From: Acipenser ruthenus
Lineage: Eukaryota > Chordata > Actinopteri > Acipenseriformes > Acipenseridae
Reading direction: 5' to 3'
Assembly: GCF_902713425.1 (NCBI RefSeq)
Contig: NC_081190.1
Location: 99,455,571-99,519,570, forward strand
DNA length: 64,000 nucleotides
Made by a program: the position numbers and the translations under genes. The notes below the pieces were generated by a model. That model saw only the letters and a list, made by a program, of their open reading frames with translations. It searched no databases and was not told the DNA's origin. Shown in pieces: positions 1 to 8,519 of this stretch (positions are counted from its first letter, which is position 1; every line of letters begins with the position of its first letter).

Positions 1-65
1 TGGGATTGAACCAGGAACCTCCCGGTAACAAGAGCTTTTCTTTAACCACCTGACCACTAAGCCCC
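1..65 (-). mobile_element. tRNA-derived SINE, head only (cut by window start)
   Basis: Only the tRNA-like 5' head remains in the window, with box B GGTTCAATCCC on the minus strand at its left edge. Confidence 0.8.
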
Positions 66-148
66 TTAAATCATATCTTGGCAGACAAACACTTTAATTA
101 GACAACATAAAACCACATACAAGCAGATTTACAAGCAGGGCTGCAATC

Positions 149-386
149 GCGTTCGCGCTCTCCCCTGATGTTATAGTCAAAGTTAAAAACACAGGTATTG
201 AAAGCAATTAGCGATTATCTATATATCTCCAGCAGGTGGCTCTGTCAGACTGGGAATGAGATTTTGTTTTTTCTTTCGGAGCGTATAATGTTCTAGAAAG
301 TACCAAAGTGTTTTATGTACATGTATTGTGAAGTGTTTCATCTTGAGAAGACAAAGTAACGAGTCAGCGGCACGTGTATCAAAGTT
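149..386 (+). pseudogene. Relic of U1 3' end and downstream flank (unit 1)
   Basis: A second, diverged copy of the end of U1 and its 3' flank lies after the SINE. Bases 149-168 are identical to 2393-2412 (the last 19 nt of U1 plus one). Then 176-188 (GTCAAAGTTAAAA) resembles the 3' box without its AGA. Bases 227-269 match 2486-2528 at 33 of 43 positions, and 343-386 aligns with 2619-2665. The rest of U1 and its promoter are absent, so this is a fragment and not a gene. The exact 20-mer recurs at 3053, 5957, 8861, 11774, 14686, 17599, 20515, 23429, 26333, 29238, 32153, 35060, 37972, 40886, 43802, 46714, 49627, 52531, 55427, 58332 and 61246. Confidence 0.82.
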
Positions 387-1101
387 ACAAAGTTGCTAAT
401 ATTAAAGAAGACGAGGTTCAGCGGTACAGTTGTTTTTTTAAACCATAGTGTTTCAGTTCTGTACAGACGTTCTATGTCGTTATCCGTTATTGATTCAGCT
501 TTATTTAGATGATTGCCTTTACCTTGTTTTAATTTCCCGTTCCTCTGAGATACGAATCTACCAGCTTTACATCTTTTTTTTTTTTTTTTTAACGTATTCT
601 CATTTTGTTGATCATTAATGCACATTTCTGTACTGTGGGTGTTGTCGAGCGATTGAAAACGAGACATTTTGTGTTTGAATTGAAAGTGATGGTCTCGAGG
701 AGTCGAACAGGTCACAATAAGCCTTCATCCATGTATCATGTAACCACATGTATGCTGTCTCTAACTGGAGGAGAGGGACCCTTGCCGTACTGCTCAGCCT
801 AAAGAACCACACGAGTTGTTTGAAAGGGGGATTTATTTTGTAGAATAAACATCAAATTGGTTTCAGGGCATACAGTCCTCCAACGGCAACACAGCTCAGT
901 AGTACAGCTGAGATCCATTACAACACTGCTGCAGATTCAAACTAAAAGAGGGTAATATACAAAATGGATGCCTTTGAGAACTTAACACTTTCAATGCCAA
1001 CGTGTGGCTACTACTTTGTGAACATACAATTTCGCAAGAATCTAATGGCACTTTTAATGCTGCTATATACACACACAGACACACGGACACACGGGCCCGC
1101 A

Positions 1102-1107
1102 CACGTG
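1102..1107. promoter_or_regulatory. E-box CACGTG upstream of 5S (unit 1)
   Basis: A palindromic CACGTG lies about 130 bp before the 5S start, at the end of the AC-rich tract. A second CACGTG lies at 371-376 within the U1 relic block. Both recur per unit. E-boxes are short, so function is only a possibility. Confidence 0.3.
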
Positions 1108-1235
1108 GAGCCCAGAGCTGCTTAAATGTTAACGTTTGTGACAAATTAGAGATCTGGAAATCCCTCCCCCAACCTGTCATTGCATGAATGATATTAACTT
1201 AATACTATGAAAGAGATAAACCAAGACTGTCGTTC

Positions 1236-1355
1236 GCTTACGGCCATACCACCTTGAGAACGCCCGATCTCGTCTGATCTCGGAAGCTAAGCAAGGTCGG
1301 GCCTGGTTAGTACTTGGATGGGAGACCGCCTGGGAATACCAGGTGCTGTAAGCTT
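1236..1355 (+). rRNA. 5S ribosomal RNA, unit 1 (consensus copy)
   Basis: This encodes the 120-nt 5S rRNA of the large ribosomal subunit, transcribed by RNA polymerase III. It begins GCTTACGGCCATACC and ends GGTGCTGTAAGCTT, so its ends pair as helix I. The internal promoter is visible: A box near nt 50-64, intermediate element near nt 67-72 (CCTGGT) and C box near nt 80-97 (TGGATGGGAGACCGCCTG), where TFIIIA binds in vertebrates. A T4 run at 1354-1357 is the expected terminator. Compared with the usual vertebrate sequence as I recall it, nt 19 is T and nt 59 is A instead of C and G; these positions pair in helix II, so pairing is kept. Upstream I see only a weak TACTAT at 1203-1208 (-33 to -28) as a possible TATA-like element. 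Confidence 0.97.
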
Positions 1356-1357
1356 TT
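1354..1357 (+). terminator. 5S Pol III terminator (unit 1)
   Basis: A run of four T on the coding strand closes the 5S gene and is followed by more T-rich sequence (CTTTCT), then a longer T run near 1440. It is present in every unit at 5S start +118. Confidence 0.85.
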
Positions 1358-1372
1358 CTTTCTGCAGCTTGA

Positions 1373-1384
1373 CAGGGGGCGCTA
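1373..1384 (+). promoter_or_regulatory. CTCF-like core downstream of 5S (unit 1)
   Basis: CAGGGGGCGCTA is identical to the right-hand core of the vertebrate CTCF motif; the left half of the 19-bp motif matches poorly. It lies 16 bp past the 5S T run. Other copies start at 4277, 7181, 10085, 12998, 15911, 18823, 21740, 24653, 27558, 30462, 33378, 36284, 39197, 42110, 45025, 47938, 50851, 53747, 56643, 59557 and 62470. Binding is unproven. Confidence 0.45.
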
Positions 1385-1974
1385 TTTCCCTTGTTATTTA
1401 TGTTACTAACCTGGAAGCTGTAAGTCTAAACATCGTTTTCTTTTTTTTGTTTTTTTATTGTCCCATTCCACACACGAACAAGTATTGTATCAGCCTTTAC
1501 TGGTTTTGAAAACTGAGTTAGGACAGAAAGGGTTATCGTATTATATTCTAAGCCGAAACTACCAGTAGCGGTCCGATACAAACAAATGTGAACAGGGTTA
1601 AGACAAAAGTACTGACGAGTTTTGCTAGTTATGGTTAGTTTAATTAATTAAAAAAAGAAATAAAAGTTGATGAAGTACTTTTTATTATAGTAACAGAACG
1701 AGACATGTTTTAAAGCCACAAACTGCGTGTTTAGATTATTGTGCCAAACAAGAGAACAAAACGAGCATATCAACCAAGAACGGATTTAGTGACCCGTTCA
1801 TTCGTTCGAGTTTATTTATATTATGTGTGACCTTAACAAATGTTTGACCAATGTTTTGCTTGCTTTCGTTTTGAAAGTCGTACATTTGTTACATTTTTTT
1901 TTATTTCGTTTACGCAGACGTGTATACAGACCCGTCGCTTCTTTTGCGGAACATCTCACATGCTGCTGCACGAA

Positions 1975-1982
1975 TGACGTCG
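1975..1982 (+). promoter_or_regulatory. CRE-like site TGACGTCG upstream of the U1 enhancer (unit 1)
   Basis: This matches 7 of 8 bases of the ATF/CREB site TGACGTCA, 45 bp upstream of the octamer. Units 11 and 12 have C in place of the first T (near 31064 and 33980). It could extend the U1 enhancer, but a chance match is possible. Confidence 0.4.
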
Positions 1983-2026
1983 TCCTGTGTAAATCCTGGC
2001 ATCTTGTCCTCCAATGATAAAGGCGC

Positions 2027-2034
2027 ATGCAAAT
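2027..2034 (+). promoter_or_regulatory. U1 distal sequence element: octamer (unit 1)
   Basis: A perfect ATGCAAAT lies at -221 to -214 from U1, where vertebrate snRNA genes carry the Oct-1 site of their enhancer. It occurs at the same offset in every unit (-220 in unit 6); the coordinates are in the U1 entries. A CCAAT box sits just upstream at 2011-2015. Confidence 0.88.
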
Positions 2035-2043
2035 ATATACCGA

Positions 2044-2061
2044 GAGGCATTACGGGAATGC
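2044..2061 (-). promoter_or_regulatory. SPH / ZNF143 (Staf)-like site of the U1 enhancer (unit 1)
   Basis: On the minus strand this reads GCATTCCCGTAATGCCTC, close to the ZNF143/Staf motif whose core is TTCCCAtAATGC. It lies 10 bp after the octamer at -204 to -187, the octamer-plus-SPH pairing known from vertebrate snRNA enhancers. It recurs in every unit at the same distance from the octamer. Confidence 0.78.
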
Positions 2062-2186
2062 AATTTATAAATACTTATACTGAAAACTGAAGGAACCCAT
2101 TACACCCAACAGACTGGAAAGTGCGATATGATAACAATGAAAATGTTATATTAGGAAAAGAGTGTTTCTTTAAATTGCAGATGTAG

Positions 2187-2207
2187 GCACCGTTTCTTTG
2201 AAAAATG
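2187..2207 (+). promoter_or_regulatory. U1 proximal sequence element (unit 1)
   Basis: The sequence reads GCACCGTTTCTTTGAAAAATG at -61 to -41. It fits the vertebrate PSE pattern (CACC, a pyrimidine-rich middle, then an A run) at the right position for SNAPc binding. No TATA box follows at -30, as expected for a Pol II rather than a Pol III snRNA gene. Confidence 0.85.
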
Positions 2208-2247
2208 TCTCTTGTGGACGGGTGACGACTCGCAATGTGTACAACTC

Positions 2248-2411
2248 ATACTTACCTGGCAGGGGAGATACCATGATCATGAAGGTGGTTCACCCAGGGC
2301 GAGGCTCGGCCATTGCACTCCGGCTGTGCTGACCCCTGCGAATTCCCCAAATGCGGGAATCTCGACTGCATAATTTCTGGTAGTGGGGGACTGCGTTCGC
2401 GCTCTCCCCTG
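2248..2411 (+). ncRNA. U1 spliceosomal snRNA, unit 1 (consensus copy)
   Basis: The 164-nt U1 snRNA pairs with 5' splice sites through its first bases, ATACTTACCTG. Visible parts are stem-loop 1 with the U1-70K loop reading GATCATGAAG (nt 28-37; T at nt 33 where human has C), stem-loop 2 with the U1A target ATTGCACTC intact (nt 65-73), stem-loop 3, an Sm site AATTTCTGG (nt 125-133; human has G at nt 130), and 3' stem-loop 4 ending CTCCCCTG. Stem changes against human are paired: nt 95 and 113 swap U-A for A-U in stem 3, and the stem 2 changes keep pairing with a G-U wobble. The length equals the usual 164 nt. The full set of Pol II snRNA signals flanks it, which supports a functional gene. All 22 copies lie 1011-1012 bp after the 5S start. 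Confidence 0.97.
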
Positions 2412-2711
2412 AAACTATGGTCAAAGACAGAAACAAACACGAACCCGTCGGAGGAAGGAAGGAACTCACTAGTTGTTCAACAACTCTCCGGCAGGCGGCT
2501 TCGTCACACAGGGAGTCAGGTTTTCTTTAAAAGGAGCTCAATGTTTTTAGCTTTCTGACTGTCAAATAAATAGCTACGTGGTTCCTGCACATCTATTTCC
2601 ATGTTTCGTTATTTTTTATTGACAAGACTAAAAGTAAAGACTCAGCAGTGTCTGTATCAAAGTTTTTATTTTTATTTTAAATAATTGGAAATCATTTTCG
2701 AGCTTATCAGT
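2412..2711. other. Spacer between U1 and SINE (unit 1, typical of all)
   Basis: After the 3' box comes a short GGAA/ACTC repeat whose make-up varies: GGAAGGAAGG then one ACTCACT in units 1 and 13, two to four ACTC repeats elsewhere, longest in units 11 and 12. The imperfect palindrome TAGTTGTTCAACAACT follows at 2470-2485. Most of this spacer is the parental copy of the relic block after the SINE. Confidence 0.7.
2420..2431 (+). terminator. U1 3' box (unit 1)
   Basis: GTCAAAGACAGA begins 9 nt after the U1 3' end and fits the snRNA 3' box consensus GTTTN(0-3)AAARNNAGA, the signal for Integrator-dependent 3' end formation. It is present in every unit; the coordinates are in the U1 entries. Confidence 0.88.
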
Positions 2712-2969
2712 TTTATTTATTTAGTTGATGTTTTTTATTCAAAGCAACTTACAGATAAACTGTGCATCACAACTGCTGCTGCTGCTGCTGCAGAGTCACT
2801 TACAATAGGACCTGGGTTTTACATCTCATTTGAAGGAAGGAGCACAAGGAGGTTAAGGGACTTGCTCAGGGACAGGGTCACACACAATGAGCCAGTGGCT
2901 GAGCTGGGATTGAACCAGGAACCTCCCGGTAACAAGAGCTTTTCTTTAACCACCTGACCACTAAGCCCC
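2712..2969 (-). mobile_element. tRNA-derived SINE with CORE-like middle and LINE-type tail (unit 1)
   Basis: Read on the minus strand it begins GGGGCTTAGTGGTCAGGTGG, with a box A-like stretch (2963-2953) and a clear box B GGTTCAATCCC (2916-2906), the internal Pol III promoter of a tRNA-derived SINE. The middle contains TGAGCAAGTC and CTTAACCTCC, like the core shared by CORE-SINEs and MIR. The end CTGTAAGTTGCTTTGAATAAAA resembles the tail common to many fish SINEs and L2-type LINEs. A CTG run sits between middle and tail. The left boundary is approximate and I see no convincing target-site duplication. It points against 5S and U1. Being in every unit, it entered before the array spread. Confidence 0.82.
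2773..2790. repeat. CTG microsatellite within the SINE (unit 1: 6 repeats)
   Basis: Uninterrupted CTG repeats on the + strand number 6, 6, 6, 10, 10, 10, 11, 10, 10, 10, 11, 8, 10, 10, 11, 10, 10, 5, 5, 10, 10 and 5 for units 1 to 22. The tract ends in CAG in units 1-3 and 9-12 but in CTG elsewhere; units 18, 19 and 22 have a TTG interruption near the left end. Confidence 0.88.
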
Positions 2970-4139
2970 TTAAATCATATCTTGGCAGACAAACACTTTA
3001 ATTAGACAACATAAAACCACATACAAGCAGATTTACAAGCAGGGCTGCAATCGCGTTCGCGCTCTCCCCTGATGTTATAGTCAAAGTTAAAAACACAGGT
3101 ATTGAAAGCAATTAGCGATTATCTATATATCTCCAGCAGGTGGCTCTGTCAGACTGGGAATGAGATTTTGTTTTTTCTTTCGGAGCGTATAATGTTCTAG
3201 AAAGTACCAAAGTGTTTTATGTACATGTATTGTGAAGTGTTTCATCTTGAGAAGACAAAGTAACGAGTCAGCGGCACGTGTATCAAAGTTACAAAGTTGC
3301 TAATATTAAAGAAGACGAGGTTCAGCGGTACAGTTGTTTTTTTAAACCATAGTGTTTCAGTTCTGTACAGACGTTCTATGTCGTTATCCGTTATTGATTC
3401 AGCTTTATTTAGATGATTGCCTTTACCTTGTTTTAATTTCCCGTTCCTCTGAGATACGAATCTACCAGCTTTACATCTTTTTTTTTTTTTTTTTAACGTA
3501 TTCTCATTTTGTTGATCATTAATGCACATTTCTGTACTGTGGGTGTTGTCGAGCGATTGAAAACGAGACATTTTGTGTTTGAATTGAAAGTGATGGTCTC
3601 GAGGAGTCGAACAGGTCACAATAAGCCTTCATCCATGTATCATGTAACCACATGTATGCTGTCTCTAACTGGAGGAGAGGGACCCTTGCCGTACTGCTCA
3701 GCCTAAAGAACCACACGAGTTGTTTGAAAGGGGGATTTATTTTGTAGAATAAACATCAAATTGGTTTCAGGGCATACAGTCCTCCAACGGCAACACAGCT
3801 CAGTAGTACAGCTGAGATCCATTACAACACTGCTGCAGATTCAAACTAAAAGAGGGTAATATACAAAATGGATGCCTTTGAGAACTTAACACTTTCAATG
3901 CCAACGTGTGGCTACTACTTTGTGAACATACAATTTCGCAAGAATCTAATGGCACTTTTAATGCTGCTATATACACACACAGACACACGGACACACGGGC
4001 CCGCACACGTGGAGCCCAGAGCTGCTTAAATGTTAACGTTTGTGACAAATTAGAGATCTGGAAATCCCTCCCCCAACCTGTCATTGCATGAATGATATTA
4101 ACTTAATACTATGAAAGAGATAAACCAAGACTGTCGTTC

Positions 4140-4259
4140 GCTTACGGCCATACCACCTTGAGAACGCCCGATCTCGTCTGATCTCGGAAGCTAAGCAAGG
4201 TCGGGCCTGGTTAGTACTTGGATGGGAGACCGCCTGGGAATACCAGGTGCTGTAAGCTT
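4140..4259 (+). rRNA. 5S ribosomal RNA, unit 2
   Basis: Identical to the unit 1 copy; the next 5S gene starts 2904 bp on. Confidence 0.97.
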
Positions 4260-5151
4260 TTCTTTCTGCAGCTTGACAGGGGGCGCTATTTCCCTTGTTA
4301 TTTATGTTACTAACCTGGAAGCTGTAAGTCTAAACATCGTTTTCTTTTTTTTGTTTTTTTATTGTCCCATTCCACACACGAACAAGTATTGTATCAGCCT
4401 TTACTGGTTTTGAAAACTGAGTTAGGACAGAAAGGGTTATCGTATTATATTCTAAGCCGAAACTACCAGTAGCGGTCCGATACAAACAAATGTGAACAGG
4501 GTTAAGACAAAAGTACTGACGAGTTTTGCTAGTTATGGTTAGTTTAATTAATTAAAAAAAGAAATAAAAGTTGATGAAGTACTTTTTATTATAGTAACAG
4601 AACGAGACATGTTTTAAAGCCACAAACTGCGTGTTTAGATTATTGTGCCAAACAAGAGAACAAAACGAGCATATCAACCAAGAACGGATTTAGTGACCCG
4701 TTCATTCGTTCGAGTTTATTTATATTATGTGTGACCTTAACAAATGTTTGACCAATGTTTTGCTTGCTTTCGTTTTGAAAGTCGTACATTTGTTACATTT
4801 TTTTTTATTTCGTTTACGCAGACGTGTATACAGACCCGTCGCTTCTTTTGCGGAACATCTCACATGCTGCTGCACGAATGACGTCGTCCTGTGTAAATCC
4901 TGGCATCTTGTCCTCCAATGATAAAGGCGCATGCAAATATATACCGAGAGGCATTACGGGAATGCAATTTATAAATACTTATACTGAAAACTGAAGGAAC
5001 CCATTACACCCAACAGACTGGAAAGTGCGATATGATAACAATGAAAATGTTATATTAGGAAAAGAGTGTTTCTTTAAATTGCAGATGTAGGCACCGTTTC
5101 TTTGAAAAATGTCTCTTGTGGACGGGTGACGACTCGCAATGTGTACAACTC

Positions 5152-5315
5152 ATACTTACCTGGCAGGGGAGATACCATGATCATGAAGGTGGTTCACCCA
5201 GGGCGAGGCTCGGCCATTGCACTCCGGCTGTGCTGACCCCTGCGAATTCCCCAAATGCGGGAATCTCGACTGCATAATTTCTGGTAGTGGGGGACTGCGT
5301 TCGCGCTCTCCCCTG
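5152..5315 (+). ncRNA. U1 snRNA, unit 2
   Basis: Consensus copy. Octamer at 4931-4938, PSE at 5091-5111, 3' box at 5324-5335. Confidence 0.97.
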
Positions 5316-5615
5316 AAACTATGGTCAAAGACAGAAACAAACACGAACCCGTCGGAGGAAGGAACTCACTCACTAGTTGTTCAACAACTCTCCGGCAGGC
5401 GGCTTCGTCACACAGGGAGTCAGGTTTTCTTTAAAAGGAGCTCAATGTTTTTAGCTTTCTGACTGTCAAATAAATAGCTACGTGGTTCCTGCACATCTAT
5501 TTCCATGTTTCGTTATTTTTTATTGACAAGACTAAAAGTAAAGACTCAGCAGTGTCTGTATCAAAGTTTTTATTTTTATTTTAAATAATTGGAAATCATT
5601 TTCGAGCTTATCAGT

Positions 5616-5873
5616 TTTATTTATTTAGTTGATGTTTTTTATTCAAAGCAACTTACAGATAAACTGTGCATCACAACTGCTGCTGCTGCTGCTGCAGAGT
5701 CACTTACAATAGGACCTGGGTTTTACATCTCATTTGAAGGAAGGAGCACAAGGAGGTTAAGGGACTTGCTCAGGGACAGGGTCACACACAATGAGCCAGT
5801 GGCTGAGCTGGGATTGAACCAGGAACCTCCCGGTAACAAGAGCTTTTCTTTAACCACCTGACCACTAAGCCCC
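5616..5873 (-). mobile_element. SINE copy, unit 2
   Basis: Same insertion as unit 1; 6 CTG then CAG. Confidence 0.82.
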
Positions 5874-7043
5874 TTAAATCATATCTTGGCAGACAAACAC
5901 TTTAATTAGACAACATAAAACCACATACAAGCAGATTTACAAGCAGGGCTGCAATCGCGTTCGCGCTCTCCCCTGATGTTATAGTCAAAGTTAAAAACAC
6001 AGGTATTGAAAGCAATTAGCGATTATCTATATATCTCCAGCAGGTGGCTCTGTCAGACTGGGAATGAGATTTTGTTTTTTCTTTCGGAGCGTATAATGTT
6101 CTAGAAAGTACCAAAGTGTTTTATGTACATGTATTGTGAAGTGTTTCATCTTGAGAAGACAAAGTAACGAGTCAGCGGCACGTGTATCAAAGTTACAAAG
6201 TTGCTAATATTAAAGAAGACGAGGTTCAGCGGTACAGTTGTTTTTTTAAACCATAGTGTTTCAGTTCTGTACAGACGTTCTATGTCGTTATCCGTTATTG
6301 ATTCAGCTTTATTTAGATGATTGCCTTTACCTTGTTTTAATTTCCCGTTCCTCTGAGATACGAATCTACCAGCTTTACATCTTTTTTTTTTTTTTTTTAA
6401 CGTATTCTCATTTTGTTGATCATTAATGCACATTTCTGTACTGTGGGTGTTGTCGAGCGATTGAAAACGAGACATTTTGTGTTTGAATTGAAAGTGATGG
6501 TCTCGAGGAGTCGAACAGGTCACAATAAGCCTTCATCCATGTATCATGTAACCACATGTATGCTGTCTCTAACTGGAGGAGAGGGACCCTTGCCGTACTG
6601 CTCAGCCTAAAGAACCACACGAGTTGTTTGAAAGGGGGATTTATTTTGTAGAATAAACATCAAATTGGTTTCAGGGCATACAGTCCTCCAACGGCAACAC
6701 AGCTCAGTAGTACAGCTGAGATCCATTACAACACTGCTGCAGATTCAAACTAAAAGAGGGTAATATACAAAATGGATGCCTTTGAGAACTTAACACTTTC
6801 AATGCCAACGTGTGGCTACTACTTTGTGAACATACAATTTCGCAAGAATCTAATGGCACTTTTAATGCTGCTATATACACACACAGACACACGGACACAC
6901 GGGCCCGCACACGTGGAGCCCAGAGCTGCTTAAATGTTAACGTTTGTGACAAATTAGAGATCTGGAAATCCCTCCCCCAACCTGTCATTGCATGAATGAT
7001 ATTAACTTAATACTATGAAAGAGATAAACCAAGACTGTCGTTC

Positions 7044-7163
7044 GCTTACGGCCATACCACCTTGAGAACGCCCGATCTCGTCTGATCTCGGAAGCTAAGC
7101 AAGGTCGGGCCTGGTTAGTACTTGGATGGGAGACCGCCTGGGAATACCAGGTGCTGTAAGCTT
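7044..7163 (+). rRNA. 5S ribosomal RNA, unit 3
   Basis: Consensus copy; the next 5S gene starts 2904 bp on. Confidence 0.97.
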
Positions 7164-8055
7164 TTCTTTCTGCAGCTTGACAGGGGGCGCTATTTCCCTT
7201 GTTATTTATGTTACTAACCTGGAAGCTGTAAGTCTAAACATCGTTTTCTTTTTTTTGTTTTTTTATTGTCCCATTCCACACACGAACAAGTATTGTATCA
7301 GCCTTTACTGGTTTTGAAAACTGAGTTAGGACAGAAAGGGTTATCGTATTATATTCTAAGCCGAAACTACCAGTAGCGGTCCGATACAAACAAATGTGAA
7401 CAGGGTTAAGACAAAAGTACTGACGAGTTTTGCTAGTTATGGTTAGTTTAATTAATTAAAAAAAGAAATAAAAGTTGATGAAGTACTTTTTATTATAGTA
7501 ACAGAACGAGACATGTTTTAAAGCCACAAACTGCGTGTTTAGATTATTGTGCCAAACAAGAGAACAAAACGAGCATATCAACCAAGAACGGATTTAGTGA
7601 CCCGTTCATTCGTTCGAGTTTATTTATATTATGTGTGACCTTAACAAATGTTTGACCAATGTTTTGCTTGCTTTCGTTTTGAAAGTCGTACATTTGTTAC
7701 ATTTTTTTTTATTTCGTTTACGCAGACGTGTATACAGACCCGTCGCTTCTTTTGCGGAACATCTCACATGCTGCTGCACGAATGACGTCGTCCTGTGTAA
7801 ATCCTGGCATCTTGTCCTCCAATGATAAAGGCGCATGCAAATATATACCGAGAGGCATTACGGGAATGCAATTTATAAATACTTATACTGAAAACTGAAG
7901 GAACCCATTACACCCAACAGACTGGAAAGTGCGATATGATAACAATGAAAATGTTATATTAGGAAAAGAGTGTTTCTTTAAATTGCAGATGTAGGCACCG
8001 TTTCTTTGAAAAATGTCTCTTGTGGACGGGTGACGACTCGCAATGTGTACAACTC

Positions 8056-8219
8056 ATACTTACCTGGCAGGGGAGATACCATGATCATGAAGGTGGTTCA
8101 CCCAGGGCGAGGCTCGGCCATTGCACTCCGGCTGTGCTGACCCCTGCGAATTCCCCAAATGCGGGAATCTCGACTGCATAATTTCTGGTAGTGGGGGACT
8201 GCGTTCGCGCTCTCCCCTG
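8056..8219 (+). ncRNA. U1 snRNA, unit 3
   Basis: Consensus copy. Octamer at 7835-7842, PSE at 7995-8015, 3' box at 8228-8239. Confidence 0.97.
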
Positions 8220-8519
8220 AAACTATGGTCAAAGACAGAAACAAACACGAACCCGTCGGAGGAAGGAACTCACTCACTAGTTGTTCAACAACTCTCCGGC
8301 AGGCGGCTTCGTCACACAGGGAGTCAGGTTTTCTTTAAAAGGAGCTCAATGTTTTTAGCTTTCTGACTGTCAAATAAATAGCTACGTGGTTCCTGCACAT
8401 CTATTTCCATGTTTCGTTATTTTTTATTGACAAGACTAAAAGTAAAGACTCAGCAGTGTCTGTATCAAAGTTTTTATTTTTATTTTAAATAATTGGAAAT
8501 CATTTTCGAGCTTATCAGT

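Larger units (their letters stand above)
66..1235. other. Spacer between SINE and 5S (unit 1, typical of all)
   Basis: This spacer holds the U1 relic (149-386), a poly-T tract of about 18-20 bases before AACGTATTCTCATT (near 571-590, length-variable between units) and an AC-rich microsatellite at about 1066-1094. Units 8 and 10 have an extra TA at the start of the AC-rich tract. Units 19 and 20 lack 8 bp between CAAAGTT direct repeats just after the relic. I see no further RNA gene or coding sequence in it. Confidence 0.7.
1356..2247. other. Spacer between 5S and U1 (unit 1, typical of all)
   Basis: AT-rich sequence with the CTCF-like core at its start, T runs near 1439-1457, an A-rich patch with TTAATTAATTAA near 1641-1652 (TTAATGAATTAA in units 6, 9, 14, 15 and 17-22), then the CRE-like site and the U1 enhancer and PSE. 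A G/T difference at the TTTCGTTTTG/TTTCTTTTTG site (unit 1 about 1867) divides units 1-4, 7 and 15 from the rest. Nothing gene-like is seen. Confidence 0.7.

Noticed and set aside
338-715. Open frame of 125 codons on the minus strand (also a 162-codon form at 52601-53089 and 55497-55985)
   Set aside because: It overlaps the relic and poly-T spacer, has a lysine run made by the poly-T tract, and changes length whenever the T tract or the 8-bp deletion shifts frame. Its persistence reflects copying of the unit, not coding selection.
896-1180. Open frame of 94 codons on the minus strand upstream of 5S
   Set aside because: It runs through the AC-rich microsatellite, is shortened by the TA insertion in units 8 and 10, and shows no recognisable domain.
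1410-1430. Second 5S 3'-end fragment (GAAGCTGTAAGTCT) in the 5S-U1 spacer
   Set aside because: Only about ten bases resemble the 5S end, and nothing around them aligns with 5S.
2252-2558. Open frames over U1 on both strands
   Set aside because: They are readings of the U1 RNA gene and its flank; the base-pairing pattern and snRNA signals explain the conservation.
2685-2957. Open frame with an alanine run on the + strand
   Set aside because: It is the antisense of the tRNA-derived SINE, and the alanine run is the CTG microsatellite.
2906-2969. tRNA gene on the minus strand
   Set aside because: Box B and a box A-like stretch are present, but it continues into a CORE-like middle and LINE-type tail and does not close into a tRNA acceptor stem, so it is a SINE head.
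2671-2980. Target-site duplication around the SINE (TTAAAT on both sides)
   Set aside because: The six-base match is not adjacent to the apparent left end and is expected often in AT-rich sequence.
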